Below are positions 38,688 through 48,872 of a DNA stretch of 64,000 nucleotides, one piece after another. The stretch is from Halomonas getboli (GTDB lineage: Bacteria; Pseudomonadota; Gammaproteobacteria; Pseudomonadales; Halomonadaceae): positions 434,001 to 498,000 of the forward strand of contig NZ_JALMEW010000002.1 in assembly GCF_023094245.1 (NCBI RefSeq), read 5' to 3'. Every line of letters begins with the position of its first letter. Within the stretch, counting starts at the first letter, position 1. The notes under the pieces are model-generated. The model searched no databases. It saw only the letters and a list, made by a program, of their open reading frames with translations, and was not told the DNA's origin. A program made the position numbers and the translations under genes.

Positions 38688-39914
38688 CTACCGACCTGGG
38701 CCCGGAGCGTTATCGGCCTCGACCACCTCGGCCATGCGCGGCAGCAGATCGGGAATGGCCGCCCGCACCCGGTTCCAGCTGGGAATGAAGGGACGCTCGC
38801 CGGGGTTGTCGAGGAACACGCCGCCGGCCTCGAGCAGGTTGGTGGCGAACAGTTCCACCGCCCGCTCCTCGCTGTGGCGATCCAGGCTCAGGCCGTTCAT
38901 CCGCGCGTCGTGGTCGTAGGCCTCGATCAGGTCCAGCGCCATGCGGTAGTAGGTGGCCTTGAGGGTGCGGAAGCCCTCGGCGCTGAAGGTCACGCCCTGG
39001 GTCGCCAGCTTGCGGTAGAGCGCCTTGGCGATATCCAGGCTCATGCGGTTGAGCCCGCCGGAAGCGTCCTCCTCGGAGACCGGCTGATGCTTGTGGTCGT
39101 AGCTGTCGGCGAGGTCCACCTGGCACAGGCGGCGGGTGGAGTAGTTGCGGTGCACCTCGGAGAGCACGCCGATCTCGAGCCCCCAGTCGGCGGGGATGCG
39201 GATGCCGTCGAGCACCTCGGTGCGCATGGCGAACTCACCGGACAACGGATAGCGGTAGCAGTCCAGGTACTCGAGGTACGGCAGCGGCCCGAACATCTGC
39301 TTGAGCGCGCGCAGCAGCGGCGTAACCATCAGCCGAGAGACACGGCCGTTGAGCCGCCCGTCGGCGATGCGCGGGTAGTAGCCCTTGCAGAACTCGTAGT
39401 TGAAGTAGGGATGCGCGACCGGATAGAACAGCCGCGCCAGCATGCCGCGGTCGTAGGTGAGGATATCGCAGTCATGCAGGGCCACCGCCTCGCTGCGCCC
39501 GGAGGCCTGCACGTAGCCGGCACAGTACCAGACGTTGCGGCCCTTGCCCGGCTGCTGGGGCGCGAGGCCCTGCGCTTCCAGCTCGGCATCCAGCGCGCGC
39601 AGGCCCGGACCGTCGTTCCACAGGATGCGGTGGCGCTGGGGCAGCCGCGAGAAGAACTCGCGTGCCCGGTCGAACTGGTCGCGATCGGCGCGGTCGAGGC
39701 CGATCACGATCTCCGAGAGATAGGGCACCTCGGCCAGCTGATCGACGATATTCGCCAATGCAGGCCCCTCGAGCTCGGAATACAACGACGGCAGGATCAG
39801 GCTCATCGGCCGCTGCGTCGAGAACCCCACCAGATCAGCCTCGAGGGCCTCGACCGGCCGGCGGGTCAGGTTGTGGAAGTCGGTGATGATGCCGTTCTGA
39901 TGGAAATCGCTCAT
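38688..39914 (-). CDS. gpgS: Glucosyl-3-phosphoglycerate synthase
   Basis: A 408-residue GT81-like glycosyltransferase. The nucleotide-sugar fold is shown by MSLILPSLYSELEGPALANIVDQL, GKGRNVWYCAGYVQA and the metal-binding ALHDCDILTYDRGML; GLEIGVLSEVHRN and a His in DHKHQPVS follow. It would join glucose from NDP-glucose to 3-phosphoglycerate. The start overlaps gpgP by 4 bp (ATGA), so synthase and phosphatase are made together. Glucosylglycerate is a compatible solute induced by salt or nitrogen limitation in other bacteria. A mannosyl version is possible but less likely given the length and neighbours. Confidence 0.82.
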   Translation of the reverse strand: MSDFHQNGIITDFHNLTRRPVEALEADLVGFSTQRPMSLILPSLYSELEGPALANIVDQLAEVPYLSEIVIGLDRADRDQFDRAREFFSRLPQRHRILWNDGPGLRALDAELEAQGLAPQQPGKGRNVWYCAGYVQASGRSEAVALHDCDILTYDRGMLARLFYPVAHPYFNYEFCKGYYPRIADGRLNGRVSRLMVTPLLRALKQMFGPLPYLEYLDCYRYPLSGEFAMRTEVLDGIRIPADWGLEIGVLSEVHRNYSTRRLCQVDLADSYDHKHQPVSEEDASGGLNRMSLDIAKALYRKLATQGVTFSAEGFRTLKATYYRMALDLIEAYDHDARMNGLSLDRHSEERAVELFATNLLEAGGVFLDNPGERPFIPSWNRVRAAIPDLLPRMAEVVEADNAPGPGR

Positions 39915-40825
39915 GCGCTGACACTCCCCACTCGGTCGTTATCGTTGTCGGACGCCATCAGCGCCGGCTCGCACCGGCGCTCGCCTCGCCCCCACCAGTG
40001 GTCCACCCCCTCGGCCCAGCCGGCCGGGCCACTTTCCCGGCTGCGGTAGAGCGCAGGCTGATTCGGCGACACCTCCAGGCCGTGGCAGCCGCGGATCACC
40101 ACCGCCTGGTCCACCGCCTCGAGCATGGCGATGTCGTTGGGGCCGTCGCCCAGCGCCAGGGTCAGCGGGCGCACGCCGCGCAGGGCCGCAAAGCGCTCGC
40201 TCAGCCAGCGCACCGCCTGGCCCTTGTCGGACTCGCCGGTGGCATGCCAGAAGCGCCCGCCACGCACCAGATGCAGGCCGTCCCCGGCCAGGCCCTCGCG
40301 GAAGGCCTCCAGCTGCGCCTCACTGTCGTCCCACACCAGCGGCTCACTGCCCTCGCGCATCCGCGCCAGGCGCGCTTCCTCATCGCTGAGCCCGGTGAAG
40401 GCGACCAGTTCGTCGAGCGGCATCTCGCTCATCGGCGTGAAGCGCAGGCCCAGCCGCTCTCGCCATACGACAAGGCGCTGGCGGATGAAGCCGATATCGA
40501 CACCCAGGGGCTTGATCACCAGCCCGTCAGGGCCGGGCATCCGTTCCAGCCGGGCATGGCACCAGGCGGCGGGCAGCCCCACCACCGCACCGTTCTCGGC
40601 CACGAAGGGAGTCTCGGTGAGGTCCAGGGCATGGCGCAGGGCCAGCAGTTCACTGCGCGTCTTGCTGGTCACCGGGATCACCGGCACACCCGCCTCGTGC
40701 AGCCGCGACAGCCACTCGACGGCCGGCGACCAGTCGTAGGTCTCGTGATCGAGCAGCGAACCGTCCAGGTCGGTGAAGAGCAGCCGCGCGCCGGAGAGAT
40801 CGGGCCGGGAGGATGGGGATGACAT
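39911..40825 (-). CDS. gpgP: Glucosyl-3-phosphoglycerate phosphatase (HAD, MpgP/YedP-like)
   Basis: A 304-residue protein starting at the ATG at 40825 with AGGTG 7 nt upstream. HAD motif I is LLFTDLDGSLLD (nucleophile Asp19, Asp21), motif II VIPVTSKTRSEL, and motif IV LALGDGPNDIAMLEAVD. The YedP/MpgP cap domain lies at about residues 90-205. It would remove phosphate from glucosyl-3-phosphoglycerate to give glucosylglycerate. It is the first gene of the two-gene unit with gpgS. The last 30 residues are variable. Confidence 0.82.
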   Translation of the reverse strand: MSSPSSRPDLSGARLLFTDLDGSLLDHETYDWSPAVEWLSRLHEAGVPVIPVTSKTRSELLALRHALDLTETPFVAENGAVVGLPAAWCHARLERMPGPDGLVIKPLGVDIGFIRQRLVVWRERLGLRFTPMSEMPLDELVAFTGLSDEEARLARMREGSEPLVWDDSEAQLEAFREGLAGDGLHLVRGGRFWHATGESDKGQAVRWLSERFAALRGVRPLTLALGDGPNDIAMLEAVDQAVVIRGCHGLEVSPNQPALYRSRESGPAGWAEGVDHWWGRGERRCEPALMASDNDNDRVGSVSA

Positions 40826-41024
40826 GGCAGCACCTTTCGTGACCTTGTTCCCCAAGGCATTGCAGGTAACGTGCCAAACGGGCTTCGAGCAGCGCGGTGG
40901 CAGGCCTGGTGAGCATCGTCGGCGATCCGCCGGCCGCCTCGCATGCACCATGAAAAGGCGGCCGTCTCACGACAGTGCAGCGATTCGCCCTATCGAGAAA
41001 CGCCTGGCCACCGAGTGCCCCACG

Positions 41025-41049
41025 AAAACGCCCCGCCGGTGGCGGGGCG
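41025..41049 (-). terminator. Intrinsic terminator of the outer-membrane protein gene
   Basis: CGCCCCGCC (41029-41037) and GGCGGGGCG (41041-41049) enclose GGT. On the minus strand TTTTC follows directly. Confidence 0.82.
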
Positions 41050-41072
41050 CTTGGCCGATCGAGAAGGCGCGA

Positions 41073-41579
41073 TCAGAAGTGGTAGGTGGCGCCCAGGCTG
41101 ATGGCGTCGAAATCGTAGTGGGACTTGTCGAGATAGCGCATGTAGTCGGCGTCCAGCGAGAGGTTCGGCATCAGCGCGTAGCTGGCGCCGCCGCCGTAGG
41201 AGACATCGCTCTCGGAGTCCGCGCCGTCGAACTCGACCTCGGTGGCGCCCAGCAGGCCGTAGAGCTTGAAGCGCGGGGTGATCGGCAGCATGCCCTTGGC
41301 GTAGCCGCCGGCCAGGTAGTCCAGATCCAGGTGGCCGTCGGAGCCGCCGGTGCCGAACTGGCCTTCCAGGGCGAAGTAGTCGTTGAAGGCGACGCCGGCC
41401 CGCAGACGCAGCCCGGTGCTGTCGCGATCGTCCGCGCGGCCGTCCGGGTCGAGCTCCCAGAACAGCGCATCGGCCCCGACGTAGGGGCTCGGCTGATAGG
41501 TCATGGGGCCGCTCTGGGCCTGGGCACTGGTGGCGGCCACCAGACAGGCCGCCGCGACGGGAATCAGCAAGGTCTTCAT
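41073..41579 (-). CDS. Small outer-membrane beta-barrel protein (YfaZ/OmpA-barrel-like)
   Basis: A 168-residue protein starting at the ATG at 41579 (GGAG 7 nt upstream). The signal peptide ends at ATSAQA-QSGP. The mature part shows alternating amphipathic strands (YVGADALFWELD, GLRLRAGVAFNDYFALEGQFGTGG, FKLYGLLGATEVEF, SYGGGASYALMPNLSLDADYMRY). It ends with the aromatic signature SLGATYHF recognised by the Bam complex. Probably an eight-stranded barrel; function unknown. Confidence 0.85.
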   Translation of the reverse strand: MKTLLIPVAAACLVAATSAQAQSGPMTYQPSPYVGADALFWELDPDGRADDRDSTGLRLRAGVAFNDYFALEGQFGTGGSDGHLDLDYLAGGYAKGMLPITPRFKLYGLLGATEVEFDGADSESDVSYGGGASYALMPNLSLDADYMRYLDKSHYDFDAISLGATYHF

Positions 41580-41790
41580 GGGATTTCTCCAGTTAGGAAA
41601 CAATGTTTCCCTGCGCAGGGACAGTCTGGAACAAAACGCTTCCGGACGCCATCCCGGACGCTGACGCGGGTCATGAGACCGGCTCCGGCGCCCTCGCTCT
41701 GGCCTGAAGCCAAGATAGGGAATATCCTCATCTAACGTGCAAGACGCGCCCCGTCACAGGGAGAAAGCGTCCGACAACATGGAGACAGCA

Positions 41791-42927
41791 ATGGCCGGCT
41801 TACTGCCCGATGTCGACCCCGATGGACTGCTCGAGTACTCGGTGGTCTACACGGATCGTTCCCTCAACCACATGTCGCAGTGCTTCCAGCAGGTGATGCG
41901 CGACATTTCCACCTCGCTGAAACGCGTCTATCGCGCCCACTCGACGGTCATCATTCCCGGCAGCGGCACCTTCGGCATGGAGGCCGTCGCGCGGCAGTTC
42001 GCCACCGACCGGCGCTGCCTGGTCATCCGCAACGGCTGGTTCAGCTACCGCTGGCACCAAATCCTGGAGCGCGGCCAGATCCCGTCCGATCTCTATGTGC
42101 GCAAGGCGGTGCGGCTCGACGACGACGATCCGACCTCGCCCTTCACGCCGCCGCCCATCGAGGAAGTGCTCGAGGCGATCCACGACCAGCAGCCCGATCT
42201 GGTGTTCGCGCCCCACGTCGAGACCTCGTCCGGCGTGAAGCTGCCCGACGACTACATCCAGCGCCTGGCCGAGGCCATCCACGAGCAGAACGGCCTGCTG
42301 GTGCTCGACTGCATCGCCTCCGGCACCGACTGGGTCGACATGCAGGACACCGGCGTCGACATCCTGATCAGCGCCCCGCAGAAGGGCTGGAGCGGCTCGC
42401 CCTGCTGCGCCATGGTGATGATGTCGCGCCTGGCCCGCGAGATCATCGAGGAGACCGAAAGCTCGAGCTTCGCCTGCGACCTCAAGAAGTGGCTGTCGAT
42501 CATGGAGACCTACGAGGCCGGCGGCCACGCCTATCACGCCACCCTGCCCACCGATGCCCTGCGCATCCTGCGCGATGCCGTGGCCGAGGCCGAGGCCTAC
42601 GGTCTGGAGAAGCTCCGCGACGAACAGCTCGAGCTCGGGCGACGGGTGCGCGAGCGCCTTGCCGAGCATGGCTACCGGAGCGTAGCGGCCCCCGGCTTCG
42701 AGGCACCCGGCGTGGTGGTGAGTTACACCCGGGATCCCGATCTCCCCATCAAGTTCGCCGCCAACGGCCTGCAGGTCGCCGCCGGCGTGCCGCTGATGTG
42801 CAACGAGGGCGATGACTTCCGCACCTTCCGCATCGGCCTGTTCGGCTTCGACAAGCTGCACGACGTCGATCGCACCCTGGCGACCCTCGACAAGGCCCTG
42901 ACGCATATCGAGAGCACCGATATCTAG
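41791..42927 (+). CDS. Class V aminotransferase (serine-pyruvate/alanine-glyoxylate type)
   Basis: A 378-residue PLP enzyme from the ATG at 41791 (GGAG 6 nt upstream; ATGs further up lack a site). The PLP-binding parts are IIPGSGTFGMEAVARQF, an aspartate in LLVLDCIASGTDWVDMQDTGVD and the Schiff-base Lys in ISAPQKGWSGSPCCAMVMM. Family members interconvert serine, alanine or glycine with pyruvate or glyoxylate. Which amino acid is used is not clear. It stands alone between two terminators. Confidence 0.88.
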   Translation: MAGLLPDVDPDGLLEYSVVYTDRSLNHMSQCFQQVMRDISTSLKRVYRAHSTVIIPGSGTFGMEAVARQFATDRRCLVIRNGWFSYRWHQILERGQIPSDLYVRKAVRLDDDDPTSPFTPPPIEEVLEAIHDQQPDLVFAPHVETSSGVKLPDDYIQRLAEAIHEQNGLLVLDCIASGTDWVDMQDTGVDILISAPQKGWSGSPCCAMVMMSRLAREIIEETESSSFACDLKKWLSIMETYEAGGHAYHATLPTDALRILRDAVAEAEAYGLEKLRDEQLELGRRVRERLAEHGYRSVAAPGFEAPGVVVSYTRDPDLPIKFAANGLQVAAGVPLMCNEGDDFRTFRIGLFGFDKLHDVDRTLATLDKALTHIESTDI

Positions 42928-42950
42928 CCGAATCAGGCGTCATCACGACG

Positions 42951-42988
42951 AACGCCGAAGGGCGGCCCGCGGGCCGCCCTTCGACGTT
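42951..42988. terminator. Bidirectional terminator
   Basis: A 13-bp perfect core (42956-42968 with 42971-42983), extended by AACG/CGTT on the outside, lies between the aminotransferase and the convergent Yip1 gene. Confidence 0.8.
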
Positions 42989-43011
42989 CTTGCGGGACTC
43001 GCCCGAGGGTA

Positions 43012-43620
43012 TCAGCTACCGATCAGGGACAGGATGATGCGTTCGCCATAGCCCCACAGCAGCACGGTGATGCCCAGCAGCGCCTCCAGCACCAGCACCC
43101 CGATGCCCAGGGTCGCACTGGAGACGATGAAGCCCTCCTCGCTGTCGATGCCGAGGAAGGACGGGATACCGAGATACAGCAGATAGGCCGTATAGCAGAG
43201 CCCGATCACCCCGGCCAGCATGCACAGCCAGATCAGCGGATAGATCGCCACGATGCCGCTGACGAACATCGGCGTGGCCACATAGCCGGCGAACACGATG
43301 CACTGGCTCTGGCTCGGCGGCTTGGTGAAACGCTTGGCCATGTAACGGATCACCTTGCCCACCGCATAGACGGCCGCCAGGATCACCAGATAGAAGACGA
43401 TCCCGGCGCCCAGGGCGTCAAGATAGCCCAGCTGAATGGTCGTGCCCCCACCGAGACTCCACCCCACCTGGGTGGTGCCGATGTAGGAACAGACGACGGG
43501 AATGGCTGCCAGCAGCAGCACGTGGTGCTCGTAGAGGTGGGTGAGCGTCTCGCGCTCTTCCTTGATCTGCTGCCACTCGCGCTTCGGATGGGCAAGGATG
43601 CCCCAGGCATGTGTCAACAT
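43012..43620 (-). CDS. Yip1 domain membrane protein
   Basis: A 202-residue protein starting at the ATG at 43620 with GGAGG upstream. The opening TLHAWGILAHPKREWQQIKEE-type segment (here LTHAWGILAHPKREWQQIKEE) precedes five hydrophobic segments: about residues 33-52, 68-90, 108-130, 132-155 and 168-195. This is the bacterial Yip1/YIF layout. Bacterial function is unestablished. Confidence 0.85.
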   Translation of the reverse strand: MLTHAWGILAHPKREWQQIKEERETLTHLYEHHVLLLAAIPVVCSYIGTTQVGWSLGGGTTIQLGYLDALGAGIVFYLVILAAVYAVGKVIRYMAKRFTKPPSQSQCIVFAGYVATPMFVSGIVAIYPLIWLCMLAGVIGLCYTAYLLYLGIPSFLGIDSEEGFIVSSATLGIGVLVLEALLGITVLLWGYGERIILSLIGS

Positions 43621-43726
43621 GGCACTCCCTCCTGCCGGGGACGGGCCAGGGCGGCCCGCCACACGTGTGTCTTCACCGGCAAGTATAGGCAGAGACCGGG
43701 GAGGTCTTCCGCCAACGGTAGAGCGC

Positions 43727-44629
43727 TTACCCCAGGGCAGCCATCAACGGTGTGGTCGGCAGCAGGCTGGATTCCACCGACATCATCACGCTCAGTGCGG
43801 TGATGGTGAGGATGGAAAAGCCGAAGACGCGCTTGGCCCAACGCTCGGCGTTGGTGGTCCAGTAGCCCTGCATGGCCAGGTACAGCCAGTAGATGCCCAT
43901 CACCAGCGCCACGGCGAAATAGCCCGGTCCGGCATAGCCGGCCACGCTCAGCGCCAGGGAGGCAAAGACGAAGGCTACCACGTAGCCCAGGATGTAGTGC
44001 TTGGCGGTACCGATGCCGCGCACCACGGGCAGAACGGGAATCTTCGCCGCCTCGTAGTCCTTGAAGCGGAAGATGGCGATGGCATAGGAGTGCGGCATCT
44101 GCCACAGGCAGAAGATCACCAGCAGCGTCAGCGCACCGACATCGAACTGGCCGGACACCGCACAGTAGCCCACCACCGGCGGCATGGCGCCGGACAGGCT
44201 ACCCACTAGGGTGCCATACTCGGAGCTACGCTTCAGCCACAGGCTGTAGGCACCCACGTAAATGGCGAACCCGAAGGCCGCCAGGCCCACGGTCAAGGCG
44301 TTGGTGAACACCGCCAGCAGCGCGAAGCCCGCGACCCCCAGGAGGGTCGCGAAGCGCAGCGTCTCAGCGACCGACAGCCGCCCCTGCACGAGGGGCCGGC
44401 TGCGAGTACGCTCCATCACCGCATCGATATCGCGATCGATGACGTTGTTGTAGGCGCACCCGGACGCGATCACCAGGGACAATCCTGCCAGCGTGGCCAG
44501 CAGCAGCCAGGGATCGATCTGGCCCTGGGCGGCCAGGAAGAAGCCGCCCAGTACCGAGATGGCATTGCCACCGATGATCCCCGGCTTGGTCAGAGCCAGA
44601 TAGTCCCGACGCCGAGAGGAGGTCGCCAT
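43727..44629 (-). CDS. cyoE: Protoheme IX farnesyltransferase (heme O synthase)
   Basis: A 300-residue multi-spanning protein starting at the ATG at 44629, whose first base overlaps the cyoD stop. Prenyl-diphosphate binding is in [23 protein letters not shown], with the second Asp-rich block in [37 protein letters not shown] opens it. It adds farnesyl to heme b to make heme o for the CyoB binuclear centre. Last gene of the cyo operon. Confidence 0.97.
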   Translation of the reverse strand: MATSSRRRDYLALTKPGIIGGNAISVLGGFFLAAQGQIDPWLLLATLAGLSLVIASGCAYNNVIDRDIDAVMERTRSRPLVQGRLSVAETLRFATLLGVAGFALLAVFTNALTVGLAAFGFAIYVGAYSLWLKRSSEYGTLVGSLSGAMPPVVGYCAVSGQFDVGALTLLVIFCLWQMPHSYAIAIFRFKDYEAAKIPVLPVVRGIGTAKHYILGYVVAFVFASLALSVAGYAGPGYFAVALVMGIYWLYLAMQGYWTTNAERWAKRVFGFSILTITALSVMMSVESSLLPTTPLMAALG

Positions 44630-44958
44630 CACCCGATCATCATGTTGAGATGCAGGTTGTGCATGATCCATAAGGAACCTCCGATGACCAGGACCAGGAT
44701 CGACACGGTGAAGACGAAGGCCGTGACGTTCCAGCCTTCATCGGTCTTGGTGCTCATGTGCATGAACAGGATCAACTGCACGAGCACCTGAGCCACCGCG
44801 GTAGCCACGATGATCAGCACGGTGGCCGAAGTGGCGAAGGATCCCGTCATCACCACCCCGAACGGGATGATGGTCAGCACGATGGACAGGATCAAGCCGA
44901 TCACATAGGACTTGACGCTGCCGTGGCTCTGCTCGGCATGAGAGGCGTGTCCGCTCAT
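44629..44958 (-). CDS. cyoD: Cytochrome bo3 ubiquinol oxidase subunit IV
   Basis: A 109-residue protein with three membrane segments (about residues 17-37, 44-64 and 78-100), starting after the polar [13 protein letters not shown] head. [17 protein letters not shown] is the family motif. It assists assembly of the CuB site. One base separates it from cyoC. Confidence 0.96.
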   Translation of the reverse strand: MSGHASHAEQSHGSVKSYVIGLILSIVLTIIPFGVVMTGSFATSATVLIIVATAVAQVLVQLILFMHMSTKTDEGWNVTAFVFTVSILVLVIGGSLWIMHNLHLNMMIG

Positions 44959-44959
44959 A

Positions 44960-45574
44960 TCACAGGACTCCCATCAGGTAGACGAAGGAGAAGACGCAGA
45001 TCCAGACAATGTCCAGGAAGTGCCAGAACAGGCTCAGGCACATGATCCGCGGGCGCGTCATGTCGGTCAGCCCCTTGGTCTGCACCTGGATCAGCATCAC
45101 CAGGATCCAGATCAGGCCGAAGGTCACGTGCAGACCGTGGGTGCCGACCAGGGTGAAGAAGGCCGACAGGAAGGCGCTGCGATCCGGACCGAAGCCTTCA
45201 TGGATCAGGTGCTGGAACTCGTAGACTTCCATGCCGACGAAGCCTGCGCCAAGCAGGAAGGTGATCGCCAGCCAGGCCTTCACCTGGGACGCGCGATCGG
45301 CGTTCATCGCCAGCACCGCCATCCCGTAGGTGAAGCTGGAGAACAGCAGCAGGAAGGTCTCGACCAGAACGAAGGGCAGTTCGAAGATCTCACCGGGCGT
45401 CGGACCATCGGCCGTGCCCTTGAGGAGCACGGCGAAGGTGGCGAACAGCGACCCGAAGATGATCAGGTCGCTCATCAGGTAGACCCAGAACCCGAAGAGC
45501 TTGGTGCCCGAGGTGTCGTGGTGATCGTGCTCGTGAGCATGATCCCCGTGGTTGCTCAGGGTATCAGTAGACAT
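44960..45574 (-). CDS. cyoC: Cytochrome bo3 ubiquinol oxidase subunit III
   Basis: A 204-residue protein with five membrane segments and a His-rich start ([15 protein letters not shown]). [25 protein letters not shown] and [20 protein letters not shown] are the subunit III motifs; the C-terminus [22 protein letters not shown] is canonical. Its start touches the cyoB stop. Confidence 0.96.
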   Translation of the reverse strand: MSTDTLSNHGDHAHEHDHHDTSGTKLFGFWVYLMSDLIIFGSLFATFAVLLKGTADGPTPGEIFELPFVLVETFLLLFSSFTYGMAVLAMNADRASQVKAWLAITFLLGAGFVGMEVYEFQHLIHEGFGPDRSAFLSAFFTLVGTHGLHVTFGLIWILVMLIQVQTKGLTDMTRPRIMCLSLFWHFLDIVWICVFSFVYLMGVL

Positions 45575-47598
45575 TACGCCTGCCCCCCTACCTGGGATGC
45601 ATAGGTTGAAGACTGCGGAACGCCACGCTCGACGCTCTTACGGTGCTCGCGCTCGATGCGCTCGACTTCCGCGGCGGGCACGTAGTAGTCGACGTCTTCA
45701 CGGAAGATGCGCGCCATGAACACACCGAACATGCCGAGACCACCGACGATGGCGAGCCACCAGATGTGCCAGATCAGGGCGAAGCCGAACACGATGGAGA
45801 GACCACCGATGACCGGACCTTCCCAGGTGTCCTTGGGCATGTGAATGTCCTGATAGGGACCTTCGGACAGCGGCGTCTTGCCACCGTTCTCTTGCTTCAT
45901 GCGCCAGAAGTCGTCGACACCCTGGATCTCGGGCAGATGCGCGAAGTTGTAGAACTGCGCGGGAGAAGAGGTCGCCCACTCCAGGGTACGGCCGTCCCAG
46001 GGATCGCCGGTGAGGTCCAGGTTCTGCTTGCGATCGCGGATACTGACGTAGAACTGGATCACGGTGCAGGCAATACCGCACATGATGATCACGGCACCGA
46101 CCCAGGCGACGATCATCAGCGGCTGCCAGTCACTGTTGGCGTAGGACTGCATGCGACGCACGGCACCGAAGAAGCTCAGCACGTACAGCGGCATGAAGGC
46201 AACGTAGAAACCGACCAGCCAGCACCAGAAGGAGCGCTTGCCCCACTTCTCGTTGAGGGTGAAGCCGAAGGCCTTCGGGAACCAATAGGTCAGGCCCGCC
46301 AGCATGCCGAACACCACGCCGCCGATGATGACGTTGTGGAAGTGGGCGATGACGAACAGGCTGTTGTGCAGCACGAAGTTGGCCGCCGGAATGGACAGCA
46401 TCACACCGGTCATGCCACCGATGGAGAAGGTGATGATGAAGCCCAGGGTCCACAGCACCGGCGAGGTGAACTCGATCCGGCCGCGGTACATGGTGAACAG
46501 CCAGTTGAAGATCTTCACCCCTGTCGGGATGGCGATGATCATCGTCATGATGCCGAAGAAGGCATTGACGTTGGCGCCGGCGCCCATGGTGAAGAAGTGG
46601 TGCAGCCAGACGATGAACGACAGCACGGTGATGGCGACGGTCGCCCACACCATGGTGCCGTAGCCGAACAGACGCTTGCGCGCGAAGGTCGCGATGACCT
46701 CGGAGAACACACCGAACGCCGGCAGGATGAGGATGTAAACCTCAGGATGGCCCCAGGCCCAGATGAGGTTGACGTACATCATCATGTTGCCGCCGAAATC
46801 GTTGGTGAAGAAGTGCATCCCCAGGTAACGATCGAGCGTCAGCAGTGCGATGGTCGCGGTCAGGATCGGGAAAGAAGCGATGATCAGGACGTTCGCGCAC
46901 AGCGATGTCCAGGTGAAAATGGGCATGCGGAAGAGCTTCATGCCCTTGGTGCGCATCTTGATGATGGTGACGAAGAAGTTGATACCGGTCAGGGTCGTGC
47001 CGATACCCGATATCTGCAGCGCCCATATCCAGTAATCCACCCCGACGCCGGGACTGTACTCTATGCCCGATAGTGGCGCATAGGCCAGCCAGCCGGTCTG
47101 GGCGAACTCACCCACCACCAGGGAGATGTTGACCAACACCACGCCCGCCGCGAACAGCCAGAAGCTCAGGTTGTTCATAAACGGGAAGGCCACGTCACGC
47201 GCACCGATCTGCAGCGGCACCACCAGGTTCATCAGACCGATGACCATGGGCATGGCGACGAAGAAGATCATGATCACGCCGTGGGCGGAGAAGATCTGGT
47301 CATAGTGGTGCGGCGGCAGAAAGCCTTCGGCACCACCCGCGGCCAGCGCCTGCTGGCTGCGCATCATGATGGCGTCGGCGAAGCCGCGAATCAGCATCAC
47401 CAGCGCCACGAGGAAGTACATGATGCCGAGCTTCTTGTGGTCGATGGAAGTGATCCATTCCGTCCACAGATAGCCCCACTTCTTGAAGTAGGTCAGCGCT
47501 CCCACCAGCGCGAGCCCACCGATCGCGATGACCGCAGCGGTCACCATGATGATCGGCTCGTGGAAAGGAATCGCCTCCAGAGTCAGTTTTCCGAACAT
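45574..47598 (-). CDS. cyoB: Cytochrome bo3 ubiquinol oxidase subunit I
   Basis: A 674-residue proton-pumping heme-copper oxidase subunit. Ligands are visible: the heme b His in [12 protein letters not shown], CuB His and cross-linked Tyr in [17 protein letters not shown], the HH pair in [10 protein letters not shown], and the heme o3/b His pair in [12 protein letters not shown]. Fifteen membrane segments are expected for CyoB. It reduces O2 to water with electrons from ubiquinol. Confidence 0.98.
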   Translation of the reverse strand: MFGKLTLEAIPFHEPIIMVTAAVIAIGGLALVGALTYFKKWGYLWTEWITSIDHKKLGIMYFLVALVMLIRGFADAIMMRSQQALAAGGAEGFLPPHHYDQIFSAHGVIMIFFVAMPMVIGLMNLVVPLQIGARDVAFPFMNNLSFWLFAAGVVLVNISLVVGEFAQTGWLAYAPLSGIEYSPGVGVDYWIWALQISGIGTTLTGINFFVTIIKMRTKGMKLFRMPIFTWTSLCANVLIIASFPILTATIALLTLDRYLGMHFFTNDFGGNMMMYVNLIWAWGHPEVYILILPAFGVFSEVIATFARKRLFGYGTMVWATVAITVLSFIVWLHHFFTMGAGANVNAFFGIMTMIIAIPTGVKIFNWLFTMYRGRIEFTSPVLWTLGFIITFSIGGMTGVMLSIPAANFVLHNSLFVIAHFHNVIIGGVVFGMLAGLTYWFPKAFGFTLNEKWGKRSFWCWLVGFYVAFMPLYVLSFFGAVRRMQSYANSDWQPLMIVAWVGAVIIMCGIACTVIQFYVSIRDRKQNLDLTGDPWDGRTLEWATSSPAQFYNFAHLPEIQGVDDFWRMKQENGGKTPLSEGPYQDIHMPKDTWEGPVIGGLSIVFGFALIWHIWWLAIVGGLGMFGVFMARIFREDVDYYVPAAEVERIEREHRKSVERGVPQSSTYASQVGGQA

Positions 47599-47601
47599 AA
47601 T

Positions 47602-48573
47602 TTACTCCGCTGCCTCCGCGCTCACAGACTCGCCATGGGCGTCGGCGGCTTCTTCGCCGTGGCCAGCGCCATGGCCTTCGCCCGCGAGGGCCGCCATGTA
47701 CTCGGCGTGACGACCGCCAGCCTTGAAGCTCTTGATGATGCTCTCGTAGAGAGAGGGGGATACCTCGGAGAAGTACTCGACCGGATTGGCCTCGCTGGGC
47801 GCGGCCAGGGCATAGTACTCATCGGGATAGGTCAGGGACTCGGACGATTCGCGCACCTTCTCGACCCAGGCATCGAAATCCTGCTGGGTGCCCACATGGG
47901 CGTCGAAGATCATGTCGGCGAAGCCCGCGCCGCTGTAGTTGGTAGAGCGACCGGCGTAGACGCCCGGCTCATCGGCGACCAGGTGGACGTCGTTATCCAT
48001 GCCGGCCATGGCATAGATCTGACTGCCCAGACGCGGGATGAAGAACGAGTTCATCACGGAGCCCGAGGTGACACGGAAGTGCACCGGGGTATCCTCGGGG
48101 AAGGCCAGCTCGTTGACGGTGGCGATGCCCTGCTCGGGATAGATGAACAGCCACTTCCAATCCAGCGAAACGGCCTGGATCTCGATGGGATCCTGCTGTT
48201 CTGCGGTCGGCTCGATCGGCTTGTGCGGGTCCAGGCTGTGCGAGGTGTACCAGGTCAACACCGCCAGGAAGACGATGATCACACAGGGTACGAACCACAC
48301 GACCGCCTCGATCAGATTGGAATGGTGCCAATCCGGGCGGTAGGAGGCTTCGCGGTTACTGCGGCGATAGCGCCAGGCGAAGAGCAGCGTCATCACGATC
48401 ACGGGAATGACCACGATCTGCATCAGACCGAAGGACGTGAGGATCAGGGTTCGCTGTTCTTCCCCGATCTGGCCCTTGGGGTCCAGCAGTGCCGAGCTGC
48501 ACCCCGCCAGCAACAGGGGCAACACCGCCAGCAGCAAGACTCCGAGCTTGCGCAGGTGGGGAGTTCGATTCAT
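47602..48573 (-). CDS. cyoA: Cytochrome bo3 ubiquinol oxidase subunit II
   Basis: A 323-residue lipoprotein with lipobox LLLAGCSS (Cys25) and two membrane segments (about residues 42-66 and 88-110). The periplasmic cupredoxin domain ([25 protein letters not shown]) lacks the CuA ligands, as expected for a quinol oxidase. A His/Glu-rich tail ([16 protein letters not shown]) ends it. First gene of the operon; GAGG lies 7 nt upstream. Confidence 0.97.
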   Translation of the reverse strand: MNRTPHLRKLGVLLLAVLPLLLAGCSSALLDPKGQIGEEQRTLILTSFGLMQIVVIPVIVMTLLFAWRYRRSNREASYRPDWHHSNLIEAVVWFVPCVIIVFLAVLTWYTSHSLDPHKPIEPTAEQQDPIEIQAVSLDWKWLFIYPEQGIATVNELAFPEDTPVHFRVTSGSVMNSFFIPRLGSQIYAMAGMDNDVHLVADEPGVYAGRSTNYSGAGFADMIFDAHVGTQQDFDAWVEKVRESSESLTYPDEYYALAAPSEANPVEYFSEVSPSLYESIIKSFKAGGRHAEYMAALAGEGHGAGHGEEAADAHGESVSAEAAE

Positions 48574-48872
48574 GTTTCGACCTCGTCAGGCTTGGCGACA
48601 GGAAAAATCCTGCTGACTAGTAGCAAGCTACACAAAGGCCGAGACCTGTCCTGCGCCGGTTGACCCATGACCGCAGCAAAGGCTAACCATCGTGGAAAGG
48701 GCTCGGCTCACTCATGGCCAAACCCTCACGAACGCCGTGGTGGCGCGTGCGAAAAGGGTCCGGCCGCAGGGAGCGTATTGTGTAGCAAACGAGGAAAAGA
48801 GGAAAGTGACGATTTGCCGCAGGGGTGCGCACCACCCGGTCGCGGCGGGCCGCCGCGCCGGCGATGCGACCC
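48574..48872 (-). promoter_or_regulatory. Upstream region of the cyo operon
   Basis: This 299-bp stretch must hold the cyo promoter. A CAGGA/TCCTG hairpin sits about 30 bp before cyoA. I cannot pick a confident -35/-10 pair or an ArcA/Fnr box. Small frames on the plus strand lack coding character. Confidence 0.4.

Noticed and set aside
45643-47073. Long plus-strand frame opposite cyoB
   Set aside because: A shadow frame with biased composition; cyoB is certain.
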